Of a DNA stretch of 64,000 bases, positions 46,807-55,242 are shown piece by piece. The DNA is from Butyrivibrio hungatei DSM 14810 (GTDB taxonomy: Bacteria > Bacillota > Clostridia > Lachnospirales > Lachnospiraceae), in assembly GCF_900143205.1 (NCBI RefSeq), contig NZ_FRDH01000004.1, forward strand, positions 89,319-153,318. Direction: 5' to 3'. The number at the start of each line of letters is the position of its first letter. The first letter of the stretch is position 1. A program made the position numbers and the translations under genes. The notes beneath the pieces are model-generated. The model saw only the letters and a list, made by a program, of their open reading frames with translations. It was not told the origin of the DNA and ran no database searches.

Positions 46807-47478
46807 ATGTCCATAGTAGCTGAAAATATCGTAAAAGAATATAAGAGAAGAGGAAAGTCCTTTATAGCTGTGGACAATGCCAGTTTCACAGTCCCTAAAG
46901 GTAGGATTGTAGCTGTAACAGGGCGTTCAGGCAGTGGTAAGAGTACGCTTTTAAATATTCTGGCAGGTATGATCGAACCGGAGAAGGGAAGCGTTAATGT
47001 AGATGATATCAATATCTTTGGAGTTAAGGCTTCAAAACGCGATAAGCTAAGGGCTGGCAAGATAGGAATCATTCCTCAGAACCAAAGTCTTATAAGTGGC
47101 CTGACTATCTATGACAACATAAGACTTCAGTCAATTTTTTTATCTCAAAGGCCCTTTTTACCTAATAGCTCTTTTTCTGGAATGGTATCTGTTCTTGGTA
47201 TTGATGATCTTCTTTCCATGTATCCTGCTAATCTTTCCGGGGGCGAAATGAAGAGAGTGGCCATAGCAAGGACACTTACTGGTAACTTTGATTATATCTT
47301 TGCTGATGAACCAACAGGCGAACTGGACAAACTAAACTCTGAAAAAGTAATGGCCCTGTTTCGAAAAGAAGCATCAGCTGGCAAAGGCGTTCTGGTCATA
47401 ACCCATGATGACCTTGTATCCCAAAGTGCCGACATTATTTATACAATGGAAGATGGAAGGCTTAAGAGGAAAAAGTAG
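46807..47478 (+). CDS. ABC ATPase of the MacB/LolD type
   Basis: 223 residues. GRSGSGKSTLLNILAGMIEPEKG (Walker A; landmarks GRSGSGKST), IIPQNQSLISGLTIYDNI (Q-loop), LSGGEMKRVAIARTL (signature) and FADEPTGELDKLNSEKV (Walker B, the EPTGxLD typical of the MacB/LolD/FtsE group). It pairs with the preceding FtsX-type permease, with no nucleotide between the genes. The operon appears to end here, before the promoter of the second LysR gene. Confidence 0.88.
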   Translation: MSIVAENIVKEYKRRGKSFIAVDNASFTVPKGRIVAVTGRSGSGKSTLLNILAGMIEPEKGSVNVDDINIFGVKASKRDKLRAGKIGIIPQNQSLISGLTIYDNIRLQSIFLSQRPFLPNSSFSGMVSVLGIDDLLSMYPANLSGGEMKRVAIARTLTGNFDYIFADEPTGELDKLNSEKVMALFRKEASAGKGVLVITHDDLVSQSADIIYTMEDGRLKRKK

Positions 47479-47485
47479 AAAAGTC

Positions 47486-47513
47486 TTTACGAATAGCTGT
47501 AATATGGTATTAT
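47486..47513 (+). promoter_or_regulatory. Promoter of the second lysR gene
   Basis: TTTACG (47486-47491), 16 nt, TATTAT (47508-47513). The ATG lies 39 nt downstream with AGAGG before it. Confidence 0.55.
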
Positions 47514-47551
47514 GTGTAAAAATACTTTTTTGCGTTAAAGAGGTAATGCAC

Positions 47552-48454
47552 ATGACTATATTACAGCTTAAGTACGTTATTGCCATAGATGAGGAATGCT
47601 CTATGAGGAAGGCAGCGGATAGACTCTATGTTTCGCAGCCTGGACTTTCAAGTGCAGTCAGAGATCTTGAGAATGAGATCGGGATCCAGATCTTTGAGAG
47701 AGTACATAATGGAGTTGTGACTACACCAGCTGGTTCCAGCTTTATTGCTTATGCCAGACATGCGGTAGAGCAGTTTGAGAAGGTTGAAGAAAAGTACTTG
47801 AATTCAAGAACTGAGAAGCCTACATTTTCTGTGTCCATGCAACATTACACTGTTGCTGTTAATGCCTTTATTGATACTGTCAAGGAATATGATCTTGAGG
47901 AGTATCAGTATTTTATCAGAGAGACTCAGACTAGCGAAGTTATTGAGGATGTTAAGACCATGAGAAGTGAAGTTGGTGTCATCGCCCTTTCTGACTTTAA
48001 TAAGAATACATTTAAGAAGGTCTTTGTTGATGCATCACTTGAGTTCCATGAGCTCTTTACCCGTGACACTTACGTATATATGAGAAAAGATCATCCATTG
48101 GCCGGACAGGATGAGATTTCCCTTGAAGAACTCAAGGACTACCCTTGCATGGTCTTTGATCAGGGAGACAATAACTCTTTTTACTACAGAGAAGAAGCCC
48201 TTGCTACCTATGATTACAAGAAGGTCATCAGCACCAACGAAAGAGCTACATCTATTGAGCTTATGCTGGGACTTAATGGCTATGCAGTCGGCGCAGCCAT
48301 GCTGGGAGAGAGCCTTAACGAATCTGAGCTTACAGCCATCAAGCTAAAAGAGGATGAGACCCTTACCTTTGGCTATATCACCAGAAAGGGCAGCGAACTT
48401 TCTGAAATGGGACAGGCATTCGTTGAAAAGCTTGAAAAACACAAGGAAGACTGA
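47552..48454 (+). CDS. LysR-family regulator (CysB/CysL/CmbR-like), copy 2
   Basis: 300 residues from the ATG at 47552 (MTILQLKYV), preferred over upstream ATGs because AGAGG is correctly spaced. The winged helix has RLYVSQPGLSSAVRDLENEIG (landmarks YVSQPGLS and DLENEIG), and the effector domain shares blocks with the LysR at 31,271, for example SEVGVIALS, KDHPLAGQDEISLEELKDYPC and FGYITRKGSE. The pair brackets the whole sulfur island, and this copy is the likelier specific regulator of the nitrogenase-like operon. It is convergent with the AraC gene. Confidence 0.82.
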   Translation: MTILQLKYVIAIDEECSMRKAADRLYVSQPGLSSAVRDLENEIGIQIFERVHNGVVTTPAGSSFIAYARHAVEQFEKVEEKYLNSRTEKPTFSVSMQHYTVAVNAFIDTVKEYDLEEYQYFIRETQTSEVIEDVKTMRSEVGVIALSDFNKNTFKKVFVDASLEFHELFTRDTYVYMRKDHPLAGQDEISLEELKDYPCMVFDQGDNNSFYYREEALATYDYKKVISTNERATSIELMLGLNGYAVGAAMLGESLNESELTAIKLKEDETLTFGYITRKGSELSEMGQAFVEKLEKHKED

Positions 48455-48484
48455 ACTGAGATCTACAAGATGATGGTGAAGTAA

Positions 48485-49336
48485 TCACTGCTTATAGAGC
48501 TTCCTGTATTCTCTTGGCGAATAACCAGTGATGTCATGGAAGACCTTGTTAAACGCTGTAGTTGACTGAAAACCTGCCTGAAATGCGCACTCTGTGATTG
48601 ATATGCTCTCATCAAGAAGAAGTGATGCCGCGCTCCTGACACGTATATTTGCCAGGTATGCTGGAAAAGACATGTTCATATGCTGTTTAAAGAGCTTTGA
48701 AAAATAGTAGGTGCTAAGTCCGATCTCTTTTGCTACCTCTGACTGAGTTATGTTATCAGAGGAGTTTTCCATGATATAGTTGCAGGCAGCATGAATATAT
48801 TTCCAGCTTCTCTTGCGGGAAACAAGATCATCAGATGTTTCTTTCTTGGCTTCGGCAAGGACATGGTTACCGATCTTTAATAAAATATCATAGATACACA
48901 GCTTACACTGAGTCTCGGAAAGAGGATCAGAAAGTTCGTGTATCTTTTTTATTTCCAGAATTTTTTGGGTTATGTATTTTGCAAGTTCAGGTTCCTTTGA
49001 GGCTGAAATGTAATGGCAGTCGTATAGGAATCTGGAAATTGAGACAAGATCCAGGCTGTTCTCAATAATTGCAGATGAGAACTGGACGAAAAGAGCTGCA
49101 TTATCAGGAATAGACACTGTCTCATGGATCTGATGAGGCCAGATCAAAAGCACATCCCCTTTTTTTAATTCATAGAAGGTATCACTTACACGATACCTGC
49201 AGCCGTCTTTGAGTATGATAGTAAACTCGGCAGCGTTATGCCAGTGAGGTGGATATGTCACGGGGCATCCGTTTTTGACTACATATATATTTGAAGGTGT
49301 ATTAAATTGTATTTTTTCTTTTCTTGCGTTTCCCAT
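48485..49336 (-). CDS. AraC-family regulator with cupin sensor
   Basis: 283 residues from the ATG at 49336; an upstream ATG would add a hydrophobic stretch with no family match. N-terminal cupin (HWHNAAEFTIILKDGCRYRV, LKKGDVLLIWPHQIHE) and a C-terminal double HTH (QSEVAKEIGLSTYYFSKLFKQH and ITECAFQAGFQSTTAFNKVFHDITGYSPREYRKL; landmarks AKEIGLSTYYFSKLFK and GYSPREYRK). Such proteins sense a sugar and activate a nearby carbohydrate operon. The divergently read MATE and glycosidase-like genes are the natural targets. Confidence 0.85.
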   Translation of the reverse strand: MGNARKEKIQFNTPSNIYVVKNGCPVTYPPHWHNAAEFTIILKDGCRYRVSDTFYELKKGDVLLIWPHQIHETVSIPDNAALFVQFSSAIIENSLDLVSISRFLYDCHYISASKEPELAKYITQKILEIKKIHELSDPLSETQCKLCIYDILLKIGNHVLAEAKKETSDDLVSRKRSWKYIHAACNYIMENSSDNITQSEVAKEIGLSTYYFSKLFKQHMNMSFPAYLANIRVRSAASLLLDESISITECAFQAGFQSTTAFNKVFHDITGYSPREYRKLYKQ

Positions 49337-49461
49337 GGAATAATAATAACAAAAAATGGGCAAAAATTGGCAAAAAATATATATCAATTTAAAAAGATGC
49401 GGGACTAGAATGATACTACAAATGTAGGTAGTTTCAGCATTTTATGTGGAGTGGGATTATT

Positions 49462-50841
49462 ATGAAAAGAAAAGAGATCGATTTTACACAGGGAAGTCCA
49501 TTAAAGCTTATACTTTCCTTCTACTGGCCACTGCTTCTTACCAGTATGCTTCAGCAGTTTTACAACTTTGCAGATACCTGGATAGTTGGCAAAGGCCTTG
49601 GAGACAATGCCCTTGCTGCTGTAGGTAACATGGGATCATTGTTTTTTCTGATAGTTGGTTTTTCCTTTGGACTTGCCAATGGATTTGCAGTACTTGTAGC
49701 TCAGAGCTATGGAGCAAAAGACATTGAGACTTTAAAACACAGATTTGCAGGAGTAATAGAACTTGGCGTTGTTTTGGCAGTGATCTTGTCTGTAAGTAGT
49801 GTCGCATTTTTGCCCTATGCATTAAGACTTTTAAGGACAGATGAGCTTATCATTGCTGATAGCTTAAAGTATGGATATATCGTCTTTGGCGGGCTTTCGG
49901 CCGGTATATGCTACAATATTTCTGGGGCTATATTAAGGGCTTTGGGAGACAGCAGAACACCTCTTAAGGCTATTATCATTTCTTCAATCTTAAATCTTTC
50001 CCTGGATAGCCTGTTTATCTTTAAGCTTCACATGGGCGTTGAGGGAGCAGCCATTGCAACACTGTGCTCTCAGGTTATTTCATCCATCATATGTATTAAT
50101 AGCCTCAGAAAGATGGAAGTTCTTATATTACAAAAAGAGTATTTCATAAATGAAAAGAGAATTTTTTTGGACCTGCTTAAAAATGGTCTTCCTATGGCAC
50201 TTATGAACTCCATCACAGCTATAGGATGCATGGTGGTCCAGTACTTTGTAAATGGATTTGGAGTTGTATACACAGCGGCTTATGCAGCTTGCAGCAAGTA
50301 TCTGAATCTTTTCATGAATCCTGCAACAACAGCGGGAAATGCCATGAGTGCCTATACCAGCCAGAACTATGGTGCCGGCAGATATGACAGGATAAAACAG
50401 GGCTTTAAGGTATGCCTTGGAATCGCACTTACAGCCTACGTGCTCCTTGGCTCTGTTATGGTATTTATTCCAGATAAGCTTGCTGCGATCCTTTTATCAG
50501 GTGAAGAGCAGATAGGACTTGTGTGCCTGTTCCTTCCAAGATGCGGAATTATGATGATCTTTTTAAATATACTATTTGTAGTCAGAAGTGCCGTTCAAGG
50601 TATGGGTAAGCCAATGCTTCCTATGCTTTCAGGTATTTTAGAGATGATCCTTAGGACCTTTGTTATTTCTTTCTTCATAGGAAGGATAGGATTCAAGGCT
50701 ACAGCTTATACAGAGATAAGCGCTTGGCTCGGGGCTCTTTTTGTGAATGGGTATGCACTTTACATCTCACTTATGCCACTTCTTAGACAGAGCAAAGAAG
50801 AAAGAAAAAATGAGAGGGTTATATTAAATAGTCATGCATAA
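49462..50841 (+). CDS. MATE-family transporter in glycosidase locus
   Basis: 459 residues from the ATG at 49462, which has a GGAGTGGG site. Twelve helices with MATE motifs: SPLKLILSFYWPLLLTSMLQQFYNFADTWIVGKGLG (landmarks QQFYNFAD and IVGKG), GDSRTPLKAIIISS, and SQNYGAGRYDRI in the second half. It is a paralogue of the MATE at 29,793. It is divergent from the AraC gene and followed by the glycosidase-like gene, which is uncommon for an efflux pump and suggests transport of a product or inhibitor of that pathway. Confidence 0.85.
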   Translation: MKRKEIDFTQGSPLKLILSFYWPLLLTSMLQQFYNFADTWIVGKGLGDNALAAVGNMGSLFFLIVGFSFGLANGFAVLVAQSYGAKDIETLKHRFAGVIELGVVLAVILSVSSVAFLPYALRLLRTDELIIADSLKYGYIVFGGLSAGICYNISGAILRALGDSRTPLKAIIISSILNLSLDSLFIFKLHMGVEGAAIATLCSQVISSIICINSLRKMEVLILQKEYFINEKRIFLDLLKNGLPMALMNSITAIGCMVVQYFVNGFGVVYTAAYAACSKYLNLFMNPATTAGNAMSAYTSQNYGAGRYDRIKQGFKVCLGIALTAYVLLGSVMVFIPDKLAAILLSGEEQIGLVCLFLPRCGIMMIFLNILFVVRSAVQGMGKPMLPMLSGILEMILRTFVISFFIGRIGFKATAYTEISAWLGALFVNGYALYISLMPLLRQSKEERKNERVILNSHA

Positions 50842-50874
50842 CATAGTAGCAAATTAAAGAGGATTGCTCCACAG

Positions 50875-50931
50875 ATGCAGTTCTGTGACAAAGTAATAGA
50901 TTCAATAGAAAAAGCTAAGAAAGAGGTATGA
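50875..50931 (+). CDS. Possible 18-residue leader peptide
   Basis: A short reading frame MQFCDKVIDSIEKAKKEV has AAAGAGG 11 nt ahead. Its TGA ends 1 nt before the next ATG (50933), so translation could be coupled. Composition is that of a short amphipathic helix. It may be a chance frame in the gap between the MATE and glycosidase-like genes. Confidence 0.25.
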   Translation: MQFCDKVIDSIEKAKKEV

Positions 50932-50932
50932 A

Positions 50933-52681
50933 ATGGGACATTTTAATAATTTTAAGACTACAGTGTATTGCGTAGCTCAGATCTTAGAGAGAATGGATCT
51001 TGAAACGCTTAAAAAGCAGTATAACTTCATTGAGAAGTATGTTGGTCTTGATAAGGTCTATCTTGAGCCATACAGAGAAGGCCACTGGGTAGATAAGGAC
51101 AAGATGAAGAGCTTTATTGAGTTCTTTAAAGAGAGAAATGTTGAGGTTGCAGGCGGATTTACAACAGTTGTGCCTGACCTTGATAAGGAAGATGAAAAGA
51201 GACAGAGACTTTTTGGTACCTTCTGTTACACAAATTCAAAGATGAGGGAATACATTCAGAAGGTTTCTGAGTACTGTGCAGAGCAGTTTGATGAAGTTAT
51301 TCTTGATGATTTTTATTTTACAAACTGTACCTGTGAGGATTGTCTCAAGGCTAAGGGAGATAAGTCCTGGGTAGAGTTTAGAAAAGAACTTATGAAGGAT
51401 GTTTCTGAGAATCTTGTAGTAGGACCAGCTAAAAAGGTTAATCCTAATGTCAAGATGATCATCAAGTTCCCTAACTGGCGTGAATCTTACCATGCAACGG
51501 GCTATAGACCTGACGTTGAAAAAAACATTTTTGACATGGTCTACACAGGAACTGAGACAAGAGCCAGCGCCTACCAGGATCAGCACCTTCCAACATATCT
51601 TAGTTACAGCCTTGTTAGATGGATGGATGATGCCAGCGGCGGCAGAAATCATGGCACTTGGTTTGATACTTATCAGTGCTGGCCAGTTGATGACTATCTT
51701 GAGCAGGGCTATCTTTCAGCCTTTTCCAAGCCTGAAGAGATAACTCTTTTCCAGTGGACAGATCTTTTTGAAAATAAGCTTGTAACACCTCTGGGACTAC
51801 AGTTTAAGAGAATCGACAAGATGCTTGATAGAACTGGCAAACCAGTGGGAATCCCAGCTTACATTCCATATGCATCACAGGGTGAAAATCACGTAGAAGA
51901 TTTCCTTGGAATGCAGGGCTTTGCTCTTTATCCAACACCTCTTTTCCCAGACAGCGGAAGTGTCCTTGTGACAGAGAGTTCCCTTTGCGATGAAAAGATA
52001 TTTGAAAAGCTTAAAGATTATCTTATTAAGGGTGGTAAGGTCTTTGTAACACCAGGCTTTATGGCAAAGGCCCCAGAAAAGGAGTGGAAGGATCTTAGTA
52101 GCGCCTACCTTACAGGCAGAAAGCTTTCAGTTACAAGATATTACAAGACTGACGATCCAGCTGGATACCTTGAAAATGTTGAGCCGGTTCTTTTTGCAGA
52201 TATTCAGCATTCTAACAATATGTCATGGTCACTTCTAAATGGCGGAGCAGGGGAGTATCACACATCTCTTTTCCTTAAGGATGGCTATGGCAAGGGACAG
52301 ATGTATCTTGTGAATATTCCTGAGAATCCATCAGACCTGTCTAGAGTGCCAGTGTGGGCGTTTGATGCCATTAAGCCAGTGTTTAACTATGGCGGTGTAT
52401 ATGTATCAGCACCAAATGTGTCTGTTTTCCACTATGATAATGATATGGTCATCCTCTATGCTCATGTTACAGGACAGGCTCATCCAGTCCATGCTACGAT
52501 CCATGTACAGAGTGAGAATGCCAAGATTACTCAGTATTTTGATGGTTGGTATCCATTTAAAGAAAAAGAGCTTGAGCTTCAAAAGAGAGAATTTGGCTAT
52601 GATTTACAGAAAAACACTGAGCTTGTGGCTGATGTTATTCTTAACCCAGGTGAATTCTACGAATTTAAAATACAAAAATAA
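50933..52681 (+). CDS. Glycosidase-like protein (probable TIM barrel plus C-terminal beta domains)
   Basis: 582 residues with no signal peptide. The first half looks like a beta/alpha barrel: YLEPYREGHW, GGFTTVVPD, then FDEVILDDFYFTNCTCEDC (candidate catalytic Asp pair near 125), FPNWRESYHATGY, FDMVYTGTETRASAYQ and the C-terminal part of the barrel ITLFQWTDLFEN. The second half resembles glutamine-amidotransferase-like/beta domains (LKDYLIKGGKVFVTPGFM). This layout is seen in uncharacterised putative glycoside hydrolases of Firmicutes. Family and substrate are not recognised. It is controlled, by position, by the AraC regulator. Confidence 0.55.
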   Translation: MGHFNNFKTTVYCVAQILERMDLETLKKQYNFIEKYVGLDKVYLEPYREGHWVDKDKMKSFIEFFKERNVEVAGGFTTVVPDLDKEDEKRQRLFGTFCYTNSKMREYIQKVSEYCAEQFDEVILDDFYFTNCTCEDCLKAKGDKSWVEFRKELMKDVSENLVVGPAKKVNPNVKMIIKFPNWRESYHATGYRPDVEKNIFDMVYTGTETRASAYQDQHLPTYLSYSLVRWMDDASGGRNHGTWFDTYQCWPVDDYLEQGYLSAFSKPEEITLFQWTDLFENKLVTPLGLQFKRIDKMLDRTGKPVGIPAYIPYASQGENHVEDFLGMQGFALYPTPLFPDSGSVLVTESSLCDEKIFEKLKDYLIKGGKVFVTPGFMAKAPEKEWKDLSSAYLTGRKLSVTRYYKTDDPAGYLENVEPVLFADIQHSNNMSWSLLNGGAGEYHTSLFLKDGYGKGQMYLVNIPENPSDLSRVPVWAFDAIKPVFNYGGVYVSAPNVSVFHYDNDMVILYAHVTGQAHPVHATIHVQSENAKITQYFDGWYPFKEKELELQKREFGYDLQKNTELVADVILNPGEFYEFKIQK

Positions 52682-52692
52682 TTAACAATTAA

Positions 52693-52738
52693 GCTCTCCT
52701 ATGTGTGTATAATGTAAAACATATATACAGAGGAGAGC
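52693..52738 (+). promoter_or_regulatory. Long hairpin covering the lipoprotein RBS
   Basis: GCTCTCCT (52693-52700) pairs with AGGAGAGC (52731-52738); after one mismatch nine more pairs follow (two G-U), leaving a 10-nt loop. The right arm is the ribosome-binding region of the lipoprotein gene (ATG 52745). TATAAT lies in the left half. It could end the previous transcript, hide the start site in readthrough transcripts, or merely contain the promoter. Confidence 0.45.
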
Positions 52739-52744
52739 ATTATT

Positions 52745-53647
52745 ATGAATAAAAAGACTATCTTACCTATCATGCTGGCAGCAGCTCTTTTAACAGGATG
52801 TGCTACTAAGGCAGAGCCTATTGATAAGGAGTTTACAAATGCGGACAGCAGCACAGAAGCTTCTACTGAGGCGGCTTTAGCAGTAGCAACTGCTGATTCA
52901 AGTGACCCAATAGATATCACTTGTCAGGAAGATATAAATAAGTACATTGAAGTTGAGACTATAGCACCTATATATGAGACTAGAAAGAGTACAGAGACTG
53001 CTACAAACTTCGAAGGACAGTGGCAGCAGACAAACAATCACTCATCAATTGGCGGAGATATCACTATCAGTGATCAGGACAAGGAGAAGTTTAGTTTTAC
53101 TGGTGATTTCTGGTATTTTTCTCATACAGGAGATGCAGAGGGAGTAGCGTACTTTGTTTCTGACAATACAGCTATCTTTAAGGATGAAGAATATGACGGA
53201 TATATCTTTTTCCATATGAATGATGGCGAAATGTTTGTTGGATGCGCCGGAACAGCTGGTATGATGGGAATGGCTGTATCACCAAATGGTGAATACACAA
53301 CTGGCGAAGTGGTACATACCAATGAAGGCATCATGGAAGAGACATATACAGATAATGAGCTTAAGCTTATTAAGGAACTTATTTCTGAGGATGAGTACAA
53401 AGATGTCTTTGAATTTAGCACAGATGAAGGCGTTGTAAGTCTCTATGATGACAAAGCCCTTGGAGATGGAGCCAAGTGCAAATATGTAGATTCCTTTGTG
53501 CCAACCATGGGCGGACTTGGATATGAGCTTGTCCTTGTAGAAGATGGACGCGCATATATTCTTTTGCACAATTATTCAGAGGATATTTTTTATACTAATG
53601 ATACAAACTGGACAAGTCAGGAACTTCCTGAAGTAAGTCTTGAATAA
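52745..53647 (+). CDS. Lipoprotein of unknown function
   Basis: 300 residues. Signal peptide with lipobox LLTGCA (Cys about 19), a Ser/Thr/Glu/Ala-rich linker to about 55, then a globular domain (about 85-300) with FEGQWQQTNNHSSIGGDITISD and later FFHMNDGEMFVGCAGTAGMMGMAVSPNGEY, aromatic and glycine-rich, beta in character. No catalytic motif is recognised. It is anchored to the outer face of the membrane. Its start lies in the long hairpin described above. The dehydrogenase gene follows 30 nt later. Confidence 0.6.
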   Translation: MNKKTILPIMLAAALLTGCATKAEPIDKEFTNADSSTEASTEAALAVATADSSDPIDITCQEDINKYIEVETIAPIYETRKSTETATNFEGQWQQTNNHSSIGGDITISDQDKEKFSFTGDFWYFSHTGDAEGVAYFVSDNTAIFKDEEYDGYIFFHMNDGEMFVGCAGTAGMMGMAVSPNGEYTTGEVVHTNEGIMEETYTDNELKLIKELISEDEYKDVFEFSTDEGVVSLYDDKALGDGAKCKYVDSFVPTMGGLGYELVLVEDGRAYILLHNYSEDIFYTNDTNWTSQELPEVSLE

Positions 53648-53677
53648 AAATATTTTATATTAATGAAGGAGCGGATT

Positions 53678-54637
53678 ATGAAAATAGTAGTAGCAGATAC
53701 CGATAGCGTAGGATCAGATATGGACTACACCCTCTTTGATGAACTGGGTGAGTGCACATATTATGGCGACAAGATAACAGATGACAATGCAGCTGAGAGA
53801 CTTAAGGACGCCAAGGTCCTTATGATCAACAAGAGTGCCATCACTGACAAAATATTAGATGATGCACCAGACCTTGAGCTTATTTGCGAGTTCGCAACAG
53901 GCTTTGATAATGCAAACATAGAAGCTTGCAACAGACATGGCGTTAAGGTTGCAAATGTGGTCAACTATTCAACTATGTCAGTAGCACAGCATACCTTTGC
54001 ACTTCTTTTTTACCTTATGGAGAACTGCAAGTATTATGATGAGTTTGTTAAGAGTGGCCAATACGCTAATCAGCCACATTTCTGTTGCCTTGATATTCCA
54101 TTTAATGAGCTTGATGGCAAGACCTATGGAATTGTTGGAATGGGTAATATAGGTAGAAAGGTTGCAGAGATCGCGACTGCTTTTGGGGCAAAGGTTATTT
54201 TCTATTCTGCTTCAGGAAAGAGTACCTGCACAGATTACGAGAGAGTAGAGTTTGACGAGCTTCTTAGTCGTTCTGATGTGGTATCTCTTCACTGCCCACT
54301 TAGTGATAGAACTAGAAACCTCTTTAATAAAGAGGCTTTTGACAAGATGAAGAAAAATGCGATCCTTATTAATGTAGCAAGAGGAGCTGTAGTCAGCGAG
54401 CAGGATCTCTATGATGCACTTGTAGAAGGCAAGATCGCGGCAGCAGGCCTCGATGTACTTAACCCGGAGCCTATGGCTAAGGATTCACCACTTCTTAAGA
54501 TTCAGGATAGTGGCAAGCTCTTTGTAACACCTCATATGGCATGGGCTAGTACAGAAGCTAGAAAAAGATGCCTCGAAGAAGTAAAAAAGAATGTACAGGC
54601 ATGGCAGAAGGGCGAACCAAGGAATATAGTAAATTAA
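53678..54637 (+). CDS. D-isomer specific 2-hydroxyacid dehydrogenase
   Basis: 319 residues from the ATG at 53678 with AAGGAG ahead. GIVGMGNIGRKVAEIATAFG (about 150-170) is the Rossmann NAD loop (landmarks GMGNIG); LHCPLSDRTRN, ILINVARGAVV, with the catalytic Arg in the ARG motif, DVLNPEPMAKDSPLL with the Glu and TPHMAWASTEAR with the catalytic His close the active site. It interconverts a 2-keto acid and a D-hydroxy acid such as lactate, glycerate or 2-hydroxyisocaproate. A terminator follows. Confidence 0.88.
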   Translation: MKIVVADTDSVGSDMDYTLFDELGECTYYGDKITDDNAAERLKDAKVLMINKSAITDKILDDAPDLELICEFATGFDNANIEACNRHGVKVANVVNYSTMSVAQHTFALLFYLMENCKYYDEFVKSGQYANQPHFCCLDIPFNELDGKTYGIVGMGNIGRKVAEIATAFGAKVIFYSASGKSTCTDYERVEFDELLSRSDVVSLHCPLSDRTRNLFNKEAFDKMKKNAILINVARGAVVSEQDLYDALVEGKIAAAGLDVLNPEPMAKDSPLLKIQDSGKLFVTPHMAWASTEARKRCLEEVKKNVQAWQKGEPRNIVN

Positions 54638-54645
54638 TATAAGAT

Positions 54646-54680
54646 TCGGCGACTTGGAAAACTAAGTCGCCGATTTTTTT
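54646..54680 (+). terminator. Intrinsic terminator after the dehydrogenase
   Basis: TCGGCGACTT (54646-54655) pairs with AAGTCGCCGA (54664-54673) over an 8-nt loop, followed by T7. Confidence 0.9.
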
Positions 54681-54822
54681 ATAATTTATTTCGTTAGATG
54701 AGGATTTGTTGATTGTCAGTATTTTCCTGGGAGGAAGGCGAGCGCTTTGACGTTATCTTGGAAATTATGGGAACGCCTTGAAGTTAACATAAAATTTTTT
54801 TAAAAAAAATTGAAAAAAGTAC

Positions 54823-54851
54823 TTGCATTATTTTTGTCTTTGAGATAATAT
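54823..54851 (+). promoter_or_regulatory. Promoter of the tRNA-Glu gene
   Basis: TTGCAT (54823-54828), 17-nt spacer, TAATAT (54846-54851), preceded by an A/T-rich tract that could be an UP element. The 5' flank between promoter and tRNA contains GCCG-CGATA-CGGC. The 54,681-54,822 stretch holds no coding signal. Confidence 0.7.
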
Positions 54852-54892
54852 AAACAAGTCGCCGCGATACGGCGGTCGACAAAAGCTAGTAA

Positions 54893-54964
54893 GCCTCGTT
54901 GGTCAAGCGGTTAAGACGCTGCCCTCTCACGGCAGAATCAGCGGTTCGATTCCGCTACGAGGTA
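54893..54964 (+). tRNA. tRNA-Glu(CTC)
   Basis: A 72-nt cloverleaf. Acceptor stem GCCTCGT pairs with ACGAGGT (first pair G-U) and discriminator A. D-arm contains GGTCAAGCGGTTAAGAC, the anticodon arm is CTGCC-CTCTCAC-GGCAG giving anticodon CTC, and the T-arm is GCGGTTCGATTCCGC. CCA is not encoded. It reads GAG codons and stands alone. Confidence 0.93.
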
Positions 54965-54993
54965 TTTCGACTGCAATAGCAGCCCAACCCGAG

Positions 54994-55027
54994 ATCTCAA
55001 CTATCTGATAGTTGAGATTATTTTTTT
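54994..55027 (+). terminator. Intrinsic terminator after tRNA-Glu
   Basis: ATCTCAACTAT (54994-55004) pairs with ATAGTTGAGAT (55008-55018) and is followed by TA and T7. The next 215 nt to the PD-(D/E)XK gene have no other recognised element. Confidence 0.88.
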
Positions 55028-55242
55028 ATCAAATGCTCTAATTATATATTCTAAGTAGTTAGCACGGAAAGTGCATCTTTAGATTAGTTGTGGATATTCA
55101 TCCAAAATATTTCCTTTATTTTTTATTTGATGGTTGATAATGGAAATTCAAAGGCTTATGCGTATTGGCAAGCTATGACAAAAACATGCTGAAATATGAT
55201 TTTTATATTCATTTAGTAGAAGGAGTGTAAGCATATAGATTT

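Noticed and set aside
55143..55202. Twenty-codon frame before the PD-(D/E)XK gene
   Set aside because: Too short, no start signal and no recognisable family.
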